This document shows positions 44,545-53,278 of a DNA stretch of 64,000 nucleotides, in pieces. The notes under the pieces are model-generated. The model was not told the DNA's origin. It did not search any database and saw only the letters and a list, made by a program, of their open reading frames with translations. How positions within the stretch are numbered: the first letter of the stretch is position 1; each line of letters begins with the position of its first letter. A program made the position numbers and the translations under genes. This DNA is from Inquilinus sp052113205 (GTDB lineage Bacteria; Pseudomonadota; Alphaproteobacteria; DSM-16000; Inquilinaceae): the NCBI RefSeq assembly GCF_052113205.1, contig NZ_JBFRCU010000012.1, positions 1 through 64,000 on the forward strand. The letters run 5' to 3'.

Positions 44545-46230
44545 ATGCGCATGGATACGCTGACCGAAAACATTGCAGATGAAGCACAGGGACTCGATCT
44601 CGCGGTTCTCGTGTTCCTGGTCTTCATCTATGTCTCCGACAGTGAAAAGGACATCACGCCGCAGGAGGTGCAGCGTTTCCAGACGCTGATGAATGATCTC
44701 CACTGGACCGACAATGAGGATATGTGCCGGGCGCTGACGACACTGCGGTTCAACTACACGGCGACCTGGGCCGATTACGAGGCCGGGACGCTGGTGGCGG
44801 ACAGCGATGCGATTGCCCGCCAGCTGGCCCGGTTCGAGCAGGAGTTCGGCAGCGAACGGGCGAATGCGCTGAAGGCGGCTCTTGCCGACCTGGTGCAGCG
44901 CGTCAGCCGGGGGCCGTCACGTGCTGGCGTCCGCTTCGCCCTTGGCGAGTCCAGGGGACGGGCCAGTGCCCGACAGGAACTCGAGACGCTGCTGGCGCAC
45001 CCGACGCCGACCCTCGCGGCGACCGAGCCGCGTGACGCCGACATCGACCCGAAGCCGGAGCCGATTTCAACGGCAGGCGCGGACCCCTGGACCGGAGCCC
45101 GGGTGGCGATCGGCGAGGCGCCGGTGTGGCAGGGCGGCCGGATCAAGGTCCGCTGCATCGCCGCCATCGACGAGACGCGGGACACCAGGACCTTCACCCT
45201 CGCCGCCGACCCGCCCCGCTTGTTCAGCTACAAGCCGGGCCAGTTCGTCACGCTGGAGCTGCCGGTCGACGGCCGCACCCTGCGCCGCAGCTACACGATC
45301 TCTTCCTCGCCGTCACGGCCCTACACCCTGTCGATCACGGTCAAGCGTGTGGCCAAGGGCTGGGTCTCGAACTGGCTGCACGACACCATGGCGCCGGGGT
45401 TCGAGCTCGATCTGATCGGCCCGCATGGCCATTTCACCTGTGTCGACCGGCCCGCCGCCAAGCTGCTGTTCGTGGCCGGCGGCAGCGGCATCACGCCGGC
45501 GATGTCGATGCTGCGGTGGCTCGCCGACACCGGCTGCGCCGCCGATATCGTGCTGATCAACAATGTCCGGACGCCGGACGACGTGATCTTCGGGCAGGAG
45601 TTGCAGCATCTCAGCTCGCGCCTCGGCGCTGCCTTCCGTCTCGCCATCGTGCCGGCGCGGGTGTCCCCGGGACAGTCCTGGAACGGTCCGACCGGCCATT
45701 TCAGCGAGGCGCTGCTGCGGCTGCTGGCGCCGGATGTTCTGGAGCGCGAGGTCTTCGTCTGCGGCCCCGGCGGCTACATGGCGATGGTCAAGACGCTGCT
45801 GCAAGCGCGGGGCTTCCCGATGGCCCGCTACCATGAGGAGAGCTTCGGCGGCGCGCTGGCCTCGGCCCCCGCCCTGCCGGCGCCGCAGGCCCTGCCAGTG
45901 GTGCAGGTCGCACCGGCCCCGAAGACGACCGCTGTGGCTGCCCCGGCCCCGGCCATCACCACTCCCGCCGAGGCCAGGCTGGTCTTTCGCAACAGCGACC
46001 GGACGATCGACTGCGGTTCCGACGAATTCATCCTCGACGCCGCGGATCGCCATGCGATCCCGGTCCAGAGCTCCTGCCGTTCCGGCGTCTGCGGCACCTG
46101 CCGGATGCGGAAGCTGAGCGGCAGCGTGAGCATGGACGGCCAGACCGCCCTGTCCGATCCCGAGATCGCGGACGGCTATTTCCTCGCCTGCATCGGCCAA
46201 GCCCAGGGCACCGTCATTATCGACGCCTGA
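44545..46230 (+). CDS. TerB-like domain / flavin reductase / 2Fe-2S ferredoxin fusion
   Basis: A 561-residue electron-transfer protein. Residues about 18-125 are a TerB-like helical domain (LVFIYVSDSEKDITPQEVQRF). Residues about 195-430 form a ferredoxin-NAD(P) reductase module: FAD-binding RRSYTISSS at 247-255, nucleotide-binding GGSGITP at 312-318 and CGPGGYM at 406-412. An Ala/Pro-rich linker leads to a plant-type 2Fe-2S domain with C511, C516, C519 and C549. It would pass electrons from NAD(P)H to a 2Fe-2S centre. It is 45 bp after the membrane iron-sulfur/FHA gene, so that protein is the likely acceptor. GGAGG lies just before the ATG. Confidence 0.9.
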   Translation: MRMDTLTENIADEAQGLDLAVLVFLVFIYVSDSEKDITPQEVQRFQTLMNDLHWTDNEDMCRALTTLRFNYTATWADYEAGTLVADSDAIARQLARFEQEFGSERANALKAALADLVQRVSRGPSRAGVRFALGESRGRASARQELETLLAHPTPTLAATEPRDADIDPKPEPISTAGADPWTGARVAIGEAPVWQGGRIKVRCIAAIDETRDTRTFTLAADPPRLFSYKPGQFVTLELPVDGRTLRRSYTISSSPSRPYTLSITVKRVAKGWVSNWLHDTMAPGFELDLIGPHGHFTCVDRPAAKLLFVAGGSGITPAMSMLRWLADTGCAADIVLINNVRTPDDVIFGQELQHLSSRLGAAFRLAIVPARVSPGQSWNGPTGHFSEALLRLLAPDVLEREVFVCGPGGYMAMVKTLLQARGFPMARYHEESFGGALASAPALPAPQALPVVQVAPAPKTTAVAAPAPAITTPAEARLVFRNSDRTIDCGSDEFILDAADRHAIPVQSSCRSGVCGTCRMRKLSGSVSMDGQTALSDPEIADGYFLACIGQAQGTVIIDA

Positions 46231-46234
46231 AGGC

Positions 46235-46274
46235 GGTGAGGCGGCGGAAGCCGATCGGCTGCCGCCGCCTCACC
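46235..46274. terminator. Bidirectional terminator-like hairpin between convergent genes
   Basis: Arms GGTGAGGCGGCGG (46235-46247) and CCGCCGCCTCACC (46262-46274) are perfectly complementary. The space between is the 12-bp palindrome AGCCGATCGGCT with one flanking mismatch, so nearly the whole 40 bases folds into one stem. It lies 5 bases after the reductase stop and overlaps the stop codon of the convergent SUMF1 gene. Confidence 0.8.
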
Positions 46275-47889
46275 GGGTCAGGTCGTCGATCAGGCTCTGC
46301 GGGTCGACGGCGCTGTTGTCGCGCATCCGTCGCATGTGCCGGACGAACAGGTCGACATAGGGCAGCAGCGTGTCGGAGCCGCGGGCGTGCAGTTCCGCCT
46401 TCAGCGCCGGCAGCTGGGCGGCGATGACCTCGTCCGAATAGTCGCTGCCGGTGCTGAGCACGGTGTCGACATAGGTCTCCCGCGAAGTCTTGACGGTGTC
46501 CTCCAACCCGTCCCGCTGGTCCTCCATCTCGCCGATCCGCGCGGTGGCGTCGGCGATGGCCTTGCGGATCTGCGGATCCTGGCGCCGGGCCTGCAATTGC
46601 CGCAGCGCCGGCCGGGCCACACCCTCGATCGCCCGTTGCACCGCCAGCAGCCGCTGATGGTCGACGCGCAGCTTGTTGCCGAGCAGGGCGCCGACATTGA
46701 TCAGCAGCCGGATGGTCCGGTCGCGCGCGTCGTTGCGGTCAACCAGCGCCTCGCGGATCGACCGGCCGGCGTCGCGCAGCTGAGCGCGGACCGTCTCGTC
46801 GCCCGCCTGGTCGGCGAGGCGGTCGATGGTGCCGAGCGCGGCATCCTCGCGGCGCGCGGTCGAGGGGGTCTCGCCGGAGGACGGCATCGCCTCCCAGGCC
46901 TTTTCGATCTCCGTCAGCTTCTCGGGCGAGGTCACCACCGGCGCCGCGACCACCAGGCGGAAGCCGAGCTGCCGGCTTTCCGTGGCCGTGGCGGCGCCCG
47001 CTGCGTAATAGGGCATCTCGACCCGCATGCCGGACCGGATCTGGCTCAGCGGGGTGTTATAGTCGCCGCCGCGGGCGATGAAGCCGCCGGCCTGGCCGTG
47101 CAGCCGGCCGCGCCGGTTCAGCCGGAAGGATTCCAGCATCATCTCCGCGGCGTTGCCGAGGATGTCGTGCAGGCCCAGCGGATTGGGCTTGAGCAGGCCG
47201 ATCGGGCGCAGCCGGCCCTCGGCCGAGCCGGTGCCCTGGTACCAGATGTAGTCGGCGGCGCCCTCCGGCATCGGGAACCGGGCCGCCAGGAAATCCTCGG
47301 AGGACACGGCCATGCCGCCGCGCGCCGCGTATTCCCACTCATCCTCGGTCGGCAGGCGCAGGAAACCGGGGGTGCCCGATTCCGCCGGCAGCGCGTCGCG
47401 GGCATGGGCCAGCAGCCATTGCGAATAGCGATTGGCGAAGCCGATCACGTCGAACCACGAGACCTCGGTCTGCGGCACCCGCTGCCGCAGACCGGGATCC
47501 GGGCAGGCATCACCGGACAGCGCGGCCCATTGGGCGCGCGTGACCTCGTATTTGCCGATCAGGAAATAGCGGGTGCCGGGCGCGGCCGGGTCGCCGAAGG
47601 CGCCGGCGATCACGTCATATCGCCGGTCGCTGAAGAAGCCGAGCTCGGGCTGGGCGTCGCCGAACTGGACCCGGACATCGTCGAGCACACCGGTCGAGGG
47701 CAGGGCGACGCGGCGGAACGCCATGGCGCCGCCGCAGGGCATCGGCAGCATCACGTCGCCCTCCGCCGGAGCGGGGTTGTAGGCCTCCGCCGGCCAAGAG
47801 GCGTCGTCGGCGGAGGCCGGGTTCGCGGCGGCCAGGAGGAAGGCGACGATCAGCAAGCCCCGGAGGGACGATGGTCGGCGCTCAGCCAT
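46270..47889 (-). CDS. SUMF1/formylglycine-generating-enzyme-like protein, TagR-like
   Basis: A 539-residue secreted protein. The signal peptide MAERRPSSLRGLLIVAFLLAAANPASA is followed by a SUMF1-type domain (about 105-310): YFLIGKYEVTRAQWAAL, VSWFDVIGFANRYSQWL, FLRLPTEDEWEYAARGG, GLHDILGNAAEMMLE, GGDYNTPLSQIRSG and LGFRLVVA. The C-terminal 200 residues are helical. The catalytic Cys pair of true formylglycine enzymes is not evident, so a binding role is more likely. In type VI secretion clusters a periplasmic SUMF1 protein, TagR, acts with TagS, TagT and the kinase PpkA; the same gene set is found here in the order kinase, VWA, TagT-like, TagS-like, TagR-like. Confidence 0.82.
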   Translation of the reverse strand: MAERRPSSLRGLLIVAFLLAAANPASADDASWPAEAYNPAPAEGDVMLPMPCGGAMAFRRVALPSTGVLDDVRVQFGDAQPELGFFSDRRYDVIAGAFGDPAAPGTRYFLIGKYEVTRAQWAALSGDACPDPGLRQRVPQTEVSWFDVIGFANRYSQWLLAHARDALPAESGTPGFLRLPTEDEWEYAARGGMAVSSEDFLAARFPMPEGAADYIWYQGTGSAEGRLRPIGLLKPNPLGLHDILGNAAEMMLESFRLNRRGRLHGQAGGFIARGGDYNTPLSQIRSGMRVEMPYYAAGAATATESRQLGFRLVVAAPVVTSPEKLTEIEKAWEAMPSSGETPSTARREDAALGTIDRLADQAGDETVRAQLRDAGRSIREALVDRNDARDRTIRLLINVGALLGNKLRVDHQRLLAVQRAIEGVARPALRQLQARRQDPQIRKAIADATARIGEMEDQRDGLEDTVKTSRETYVDTVLSTGSDYSDEVIAAQLPALKAELHARGSDTLLPYVDLFVRHMRRMRDNSAVDPQSLIDDLTR

Positions 47890-49096
47890 CGCGCAGCTCC
47901 TTGGAGGCCTCGATCCGGGCTGCCAGCAGGCCGCCCCAGCTGGCCGACAGCAGCGCCGCCGCCATCGTCGCCGCAGCGGCCACGCCGAGATGGACGGGCA
48001 GCAGGCGGCAGATGCGCTCGCCGGGCAGGAGCCCGGTGGCGAACACGGTGTTGAGCACGGTGGCGGCCCCCTGGAACACCGCGCCGCCGAGGACGAGCCC
48101 GAGCAAGGCGATCAGCACGGCCTGGGTGACCGGAAAGGCGATCAGGGCGCGGGTCGGCAGGCCGATCAGCCGCAAGAGGGCGAGGTCGCGCCGCTTGCGC
48201 TCGACATGGCTGCGCAGCCCGGCCGCCAGCGAGATCAGGTAGCCGAAGCCGCCGCAGCCGGCGATCAGCCAGAAGGCGATGCCGAGGTTGCGGTCGAGCG
48301 ACTGCATCTGGGCGATGTCGGCCGCGGCGGTGCGGACCGCGATGTCCTGGCTTCGGAACGCCTGCTCCAGCCCGGCCACGTCGTAGATCGAGCGGGCATA
48401 GAGGCGGAACCGGGCGAAGCTGCGCTCGGCCTGCGGCCGCGCCGCCCCGGGCCAGCCGCGGTCGTCGACGGCGTAGCCGTCGCGCCAGTCCTCGGTGGCG
48501 ACCAGCAGGTCGAGCGGCGCCAGCATCGCCTCGCCCGGCGAGACCGACTGGTCGGTGATGCCGGAAACCGTGAGCGGGATGCGCTGCGCCTCCAGCACGC
48601 CGTCGCGCTGGCGGGTGATCTCGGCGACCAGCCGGCCGCCCTCGGCAACGCCCAGGGATTCGGCCAGCCGCCGTGTCAGCACCACCGAACTGCCGGACGG
48701 GGGTTCGGCCGTGCCGAGCATCGGGTCGCCGCGCCCGGTCGGCAACAGCGGCGTGCCGGACAGGGTGCGGCCGCCGGCCTCGCTGCGCAGCCGGGTGACG
48801 CCGGCGGCGATCGCCCGGGTCGCCGGGGTGACAAAGGCGACATCCGGCCGGGCGGCGAGTTCGGTGAAGAAGGCGTCGGTGAAGTGGCCGCTGCCGGCGG
48901 CGGCGATCTCGCGGTTGCGGGGATCCTCGATCAGGCGCTGGGCCAGGGTGTCGATCAGGCCGAAGCGCAGCCCGAACAGGACGAGAAGGGGCGCGAGCAC
49001 GGCCGCCAGGCCCAGCACCTGGCACAGGGCGATGCGCCAGTCATGGCCGAAATCCCGGGTAGCGAGGCGCGCCGCCATGGCAATGCGTCCGGTCAT
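47882..49096 (-). CDS. FtsX-type ABC permease, TagS-like
   Basis: A 404-residue permease with the MacB/FtsX layout: one N-terminal span (IALCQVLGLAAVLAPLLVLFGL), a large extracytoplasmic domain of about 190 residues, then three C-terminal spans (GIAFWLIAGCGGFGYLISLAAGL, AFPVTQAVLIALLGLVLGGAVF, GVAAAATMAAALLSASWGG). ATG 49096 lies 4 bases after the ATPase stop; upstream extension would overlap that gene. It overlaps the SUMF1 gene by 8 bases. By gene order it is the TagS partner of the TagT-like ATPase. Such transporters transmit signals across the inner membrane rather than importing solutes. Confidence 0.85.
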   Translation of the reverse strand: MTGRIAMAARLATRDFGHDWRIALCQVLGLAAVLAPLLVLFGLRFGLIDTLAQRLIEDPRNREIAAAGSGHFTDAFFTELAARPDVAFVTPATRAIAAGVTRLRSEAGGRTLSGTPLLPTGRGDPMLGTAEPPSGSSVVLTRRLAESLGVAEGGRLVAEITRQRDGVLEAQRIPLTVSGITDQSVSPGEAMLAPLDLLVATEDWRDGYAVDDRGWPGAARPQAERSFARFRLYARSIYDVAGLEQAFRSQDIAVRTAAADIAQMQSLDRNLGIAFWLIAGCGGFGYLISLAAGLRSHVERKRRDLALLRLIGLPTRALIAFPVTQAVLIALLGLVLGGAVFQGAATVLNTVFATGLLPGERICRLLPVHLGVAAAATMAAALLSASWGGLLAARIEASKELRDG

Positions 49097-49100
49097 CGGC

Positions 49101-49829
49101 TCAGGTCCAGAAGTAGGCGCGCACCACGTCGTCCTCGCGGCGCAGCGCATGGCCGATGATCCGCCGCCCGGTGGCCTGCGTGCGGGCCCAGTCATGCGAG
49201 GCGATCACGGCGGTGGTGCGGAACCGCTCGACCGTCTCGACCAGCAGGGCGAAGACCCGGTCGGCCGTCGGCGGATCGAGCGAGGCAGTGGGCTCATCGG
49301 CCAGCAGCACGTCGGGGCGATGGGCCAGCGCTCGGGCGATGGCGACCCGCTGCCGCTCGCCGACCGACAGCCGGTCCGGCCGGAGGCCGAGCAGCCGGCT
49401 CAGGCCCAGCCGGTCCGCAAGCTCGCGCACATGGCCGGGATCGTAGCGGCCAGCGAGGCGAGCGGTCAGGGCGATGTTCTCGACCACCGAGAGATAGGGC
49501 AGCAGGCCGCCGGTCTGCAGCACATAGCCGATGCTGCTGGCCCGGATTGCGGCGAACGCGTCCTGCCGCCGCCGGCGCCACAGTGCGGCGAGATCCAGCG
49601 GCGGGCGGCCGAGCGCCGCCAGCTCGAAGGTCTCCGCCCGGTCCGGCGCCAGCGTTCCCGCCAGCAGGTCGAGCAGGGTCGACTTGCCGGAGCCGGACTG
49701 GCCGTTGAGGAACAGGATCTCGCTGCGCGGCACCACCAGGTTGCTGACATTCAGCTCGAACCCGGCTGTGCCGGCGCCGCGCCGCAGCACCACATTGCGC
49801 AGCGTGTAGACGGGGGCGGGGCCGATCAT
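49101..49829 (-). CDS. ABC ATPase of LolD/MacB type, TagT-like
   Basis: A 242-residue ATPase with Walker A GQSGSGKST, Q-loop GYVLQTGGLLPYLSV, signature LSVGERQRVAIARAL, Walker B VLLADEPTASLD and VIASHD. The class serves FtsX-type permeases, matching the next gene. ATG 49829 overlaps the stop of the VWA gene by 4 bases. In the type VI phosphorylation pathway TagT and TagS form a membrane complex needed to activate PpkA. Confidence 0.88.
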   Translation of the reverse strand: MIGPAPVYTLRNVVLRRGAGTAGFELNVSNLVVPRSEILFLNGQSGSGKSTLLDLLAGTLAPDRAETFELAALGRPPLDLAALWRRRRQDAFAAIRASSIGYVLQTGGLLPYLSVVENIALTARLAGRYDPGHVRELADRLGLSRLLGLRPDRLSVGERQRVAIARALAHRPDVLLADEPTASLDPPTADRVFALLVETVERFRTTAVIASHDWARTQATGRRIIGHALRREDDVVRAYFWT

Positions 49830-51835
49830 GGCAGCGCATCGAGCGGCATCGGATAGACCGCATCGCCGCCGGTGCGCTGCCCATCGAGCGCGATCCACAG
49901 GTCGGTGTTGTCGTAGATCTGCTGGTACAGGGTCACCTTGGCCTGCAGGTCGTCGAGGAACTGGCGCTGCTGGCCGAAGCTCCAGGACAGCCAGTCATCC
50001 TCGGTCAGCTCCATGATCCGGCTGCGATAGGGCAGGCCTTCGAGGTACTCCCCGATCAGGCCGAGCTCCGCCAGGTGCCGCGCATCCTCCCGGCCGACGC
50101 CTTCCGGCCGCCGGGCCATGGTCGCGGCGGCGCTGCGCAGCTGGCGGAAGAAGTCGTTCGGCGCCACCCGCGTCGCCTCGCCGGCATCGATGATCGCCGC
50201 GAGCGTCGTCTGCAGGTCGGACAGCTGGTTCTTGCTGATCAGGACGCGCACGTCGAGCGCCTTGCGGGCCGGGTTGGCGATGTCGCGGTCCGAGATCCAG
50301 GACGAGAACAGGCGAGGGACCTGCCCGCCCTCCTTCTGGCCGAGATAGGCGAGCTGCATGGCGCGCCCGACCAGACCGGTGCGGGCCAGCGCCTCGCTGC
50401 TCGGATCGTCGGCCTTGGTGGAAACCGCAGACGCATCCGCCGCGGGAGCCACCTGACCCTCGGCCGCCGTCTGCATCTGGCCGAGCATGATCCCGGCGAT
50501 CCGGTCGATCACTGACCCGAAGCTGCGCAGGTCGCCCCCTTCGATCGGGAAGTACAGGCTGCCGACATTGGGATAGTCGGACAGCGGCTGATAAGCATCC
50601 TCGGCGGCGGCGTAGTCGTCCTTGCCGGCGGCGGTCTTCAGGTGGATGACCAGCACCGCGGCGCCCTTCGACTGGGCCAGCAGCCGCAGCTGGTCGGGGT
50701 CGAGATGGGTGGAGGAGTAGGGGTCGTTGGCCCGGCGCGGGCTGGCATCGGTGATCAGGACGATCAGCCGGCCGGCCACCCCGGTCCAGTCGATGTCGTC
50801 CAGCGCGGCCTTGACCCCGGCGAAGGAATCCTCGCGGAAGTCGCGGTTGTCGGCATGTGAGACCTTGGCCGCGTCGAAGCGGTCGAGGAAGCCTCTCGGG
50901 TCGAGCCCGTCGGACAGGGTGGCGAACACCTTGGCGATGTACTCGTCCGGCCGGCCATCCTCGAGCACGTCGCGGAACCCGACCAGGCCGAGGCTGAGCT
51001 TGTCGCCCTCCTCGGCATGCAGCTTCTCGATCAGGGCGCGGATGGTCTCGCGCGTCCGGGCGACATAGGGGTCCATCGACACCGTTGTATCGACGACGAA
51101 GATGACGCCGGCGCGGTAGCCGGCCATCACCTGCGCCGCGTTGCCCGGATCGGTCGCCTGCGGCGGCGGATCGGCCGGCTCCTGCAGCGAGGTCGCCGCC
51201 ACCTGCAGCGCCAGACCGGGAAAGCCCTTGGCGAAATAGCCGTCGGTCCAGTTCAGGATCGGCAGCAGGTAGAAATCCTTGGCCGGGTCGACCCAGGTCG
51301 ACGGCTCGAGTGCCGCGATCGGGCTGTCCGGCGGCAACGTCCCGGAAACGGCGGCCTGGCGCAGTGCGCCGGCCTGCGCGTCGGCATCCGGAGCCTCCAT
51401 GATCGACAGCAGCGGCGCGGAATCCTTGAAGAACAGGGCGCGGTCGCGGTTGACCGGGTTGGTAAAATTCACCACCAGGGTCTGCTTCCAGTCGATCGCC
51501 TCGGCCTCGGGCAGCCAGCCCAGCGTCTGGCCGCCGGTGGTGGGCCCGACCTCGAGCCAGTTGCCGCCGTCGCCTGCCGTCCGGGCATAGACGAAGAACA
51601 TGGTCAACGGCGGGATCTCGGCCTCGGCGGGCGGCCCGCCCGGTGACTGGGACGGCCGCGCGCCCGGGCGGGTCAGGACCCGCTGCCACAGGCTCGTGGT
51701 GCCCGTCATCAGCAGCGGCTTGCGGGCGCCGGCAGGCGGCGCCGGATCCTGGGCGATCGCCGGGGCGGCGCAGGCCGCCAGCCAGGCCAGGGCCAAGAGT
51801 GCGGCGAGGCGTAGCCGGAAGGCTGGTGTCGTCAT
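49826..51835 (-). CDS. VWA-domain lipoprotein in the kinase operon
   Basis: A 669-residue exported protein. The N-terminus MTTPAFRLRLAALLALAWLA leads to a lipobox LAAC with C22 as likely lipidation site. Residues about 243-450 form a von Willebrand A domain: metal-site motif DTTVS at 249-253, GFRDVLEDGRPDEY and VLITDASPRR. A long helical C-terminus follows. In Pseudomonas-type PpkA a VWA domain is part of the kinase itself; here it is a separate gene overlapping the kinase stop by 4 bases. It could be the periplasmic sensor arm of the kinase system, possibly in place of a TagQ-like lipoprotein. Role inferred. Confidence 0.83.
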   Translation of the reverse strand: MTTPAFRLRLAALLALAWLAACAAPAIAQDPAPPAGARKPLLMTGTTSLWQRVLTRPGARPSQSPGGPPAEAEIPPLTMFFVYARTAGDGGNWLEVGPTTGGQTLGWLPEAEAIDWKQTLVVNFTNPVNRDRALFFKDSAPLLSIMEAPDADAQAGALRQAAVSGTLPPDSPIAALEPSTWVDPAKDFYLLPILNWTDGYFAKGFPGLALQVAATSLQEPADPPPQATDPGNAAQVMAGYRAGVIFVVDTTVSMDPYVARTRETIRALIEKLHAEEGDKLSLGLVGFRDVLEDGRPDEYIAKVFATLSDGLDPRGFLDRFDAAKVSHADNRDFREDSFAGVKAALDDIDWTGVAGRLIVLITDASPRRANDPYSSTHLDPDQLRLLAQSKGAAVLVIHLKTAAGKDDYAAAEDAYQPLSDYPNVGSLYFPIEGGDLRSFGSVIDRIAGIMLGQMQTAAEGQVAPAADASAVSTKADDPSSEALARTGLVGRAMQLAYLGQKEGGQVPRLFSSWISDRDIANPARKALDVRVLISKNQLSDLQTTLAAIIDAGEATRVAPNDFFRQLRSAAATMARRPEGVGREDARHLAELGLIGEYLEGLPYRSRIMELTEDDWLSWSFGQQRQFLDDLQAKVTLYQQIYDNTDLWIALDGQRTGGDAVYPMPLDALP

Positions 51836-53271
51836 CGCGCGGACTCCGCGTTGTCGAGGGCCTGCAGCCGGGCGCGGGCGATGCCAATGCCGCGCTGCAG
51901 GGCCAGGGCGTAGAACTCCCGCGCCTTGGTCGGGTTGGGGGCGCTGAACGGGTTCGGGCCGGTGGTCCGGGCGTTTGGGTCGTAGAACTGCGCGAGGCCG
52001 AAGGCGGCGTCGCCGCTGCCGCGCCGCGACGCCTCCTCCCACAGCACCAGCGCCGTGTCGGCGTCGTGCTGCTCGGTCAGGAAGCGCTGGCCGGCGGCGA
52101 AGATCTCGGCCGGCGCGAGCGCCAGGATCCGCGGCAGCTGACGGCGGTCGAGCTCCTGCGCCGCGGCTGGCGGCCTTGCCGGGCTCGGCGATGCCGACAT
52201 CAGTGGTGCGGGTGCCGGTGCTGCTGGGGGCGCTCCCGAACCGGACCACCACCCTCCTCCGAGGGCTGCCAGGGCCAGCAGCAGGGCAGCACCCTGGACC
52301 GGCCGCGACCGCAGCAGCGCGGGCCAGCGGGACCGGTCGGGCTCGGCCTCGTCGACCAGGCTGCGCATCGATTGCGGCCGGTCGCGTGGGTCTGGGGCCA
52401 GCATGCGGGTGATCTGGGTGACGAGGCCGGGCGGCACGCCGTCCAGCTCGGGGGTGGTCTTGCGGGCTTCGACCGTGGCCATCATGGTCTTGCCCATCTC
52501 CAGCGGCCGGCCGCGCGCGGCGGCGGCGAGGACGAGGCCCAGGCTGTAGATGTCGGACCGCCCGTCGACCTGTGCGCCGAACAGCCCGATCTGCTCCGGC
52601 GACGCCCAGGAGAGCTTGCCGGCGAAGCGGCTGCCCACCAGTGTCCGCATGCTGGGGTCGGCGAAGCGGGCAATGCCGAAATCGATCAGCTTCGCCCGTT
52701 CGAGCAGGCCATGCTCGAGGATCACGTTGTCTGGCGACAGATCGCGGTGATAGATGCCCTTGTCATGCGCCTCGGCCAGGCCGGCGGCCAGGCGGTCGCG
52801 CAGCTGCGCGATCTCGTGCGGCGCCAGCGGGCCTTGGCGCAGCCGGTCGCGCAATGACGGTCCATCGACATACTCCATCACCAGGTGCAGCCGCCCGGTG
52901 GCGTCGCGGAACAGGCCGTCATAGCTGACGATCGCCGCGTGCCGGATCTTGCGCAGGGCCCCGGCCTCGCGCAGGAACAGGCTGACGATCGACTCGTCGC
53001 CGGCCAGGTCGGGCCGGATGATCTTGATCGCGTGCAGCGTCCGCTGGTCGCAATGCTCGGCCTGGTAGATCTCGCCCATGCCGCCGCGGCCGATCAGTCG
53101 GGTGATGCGGTAGGTGTGCAGCACCACCGTGCCCGGCGCCAGCGACGGCCCGTCCTCGCTCGGCGCTGTCGGAGCGCTCGGTGCGGCCGAGGCGCTCGGC
53201 CCGGCCGGGCCGACGAGGCGTGTCTCGTCGGCCGGCGGCATCTCGGTGTCGCGGATCGGATCGGCGATCAT
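51832..53271 (-). CDS. Membrane serine/threonine protein kinase, PpkA-like
   Basis: A 479-residue Hanks-type kinase. A Pro/Ala/Ser-rich N-terminus precedes the kinase domain (about 54-300): glycine loop GRGGMGEIY, K83 (AIKII), catalytic D177 in HRDLSPDN, metal D197 in DFGIA, and SPEQ for the APE motif. A membrane span lies at about 326-342 and a periplasmic tail with Sel1-like helical repeats at about 400-479. ATG 53271 chosen; an open frame to 53364 would overlap the upstream gene. With TagT/TagS/TagR-like genes downstream and ClpV nearby, it fits the kinase of a type VI secretion threonine-phosphorylation pathway whose usual target is an FHA protein. Confidence 0.88.
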   Translation of the reverse strand: MIADPIRDTEMPPADETRLVGPAGPSASAAPSAPTAPSEDGPSLAPGTVVLHTYRITRLIGRGGMGEIYQAEHCDQRTLHAIKIIRPDLAGDESIVSLFLREAGALRKIRHAAIVSYDGLFRDATGRLHLVMEYVDGPSLRDRLRQGPLAPHEIAQLRDRLAAGLAEAHDKGIYHRDLSPDNVILEHGLLERAKLIDFGIARFADPSMRTLVGSRFAGKLSWASPEQIGLFGAQVDGRSDIYSLGLVLAAAARGRPLEMGKTMMATVEARKTTPELDGVPPGLVTQITRMLAPDPRDRPQSMRSLVDEAEPDRSRWPALLRSRPVQGAALLLALAALGGGWWSGSGAPPAAPAPAPLMSASPSPARPPAAAQELDRRQLPRILALAPAEIFAAGQRFLTEQHDADTALVLWEEASRRGSGDAAFGLAQFYDPNARTTGPNPFSAPNPTKAREFYALALQRGIGIARARLQALDNAESAR

Positions 53272-53278
53272 GGCTCGG

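Noticed and set aside
42625..44703. A 692-codon leftward open frame
   Set aside because: Opposite the iron-sulfur/FHA gene, which has clear motifs; the frame has none.
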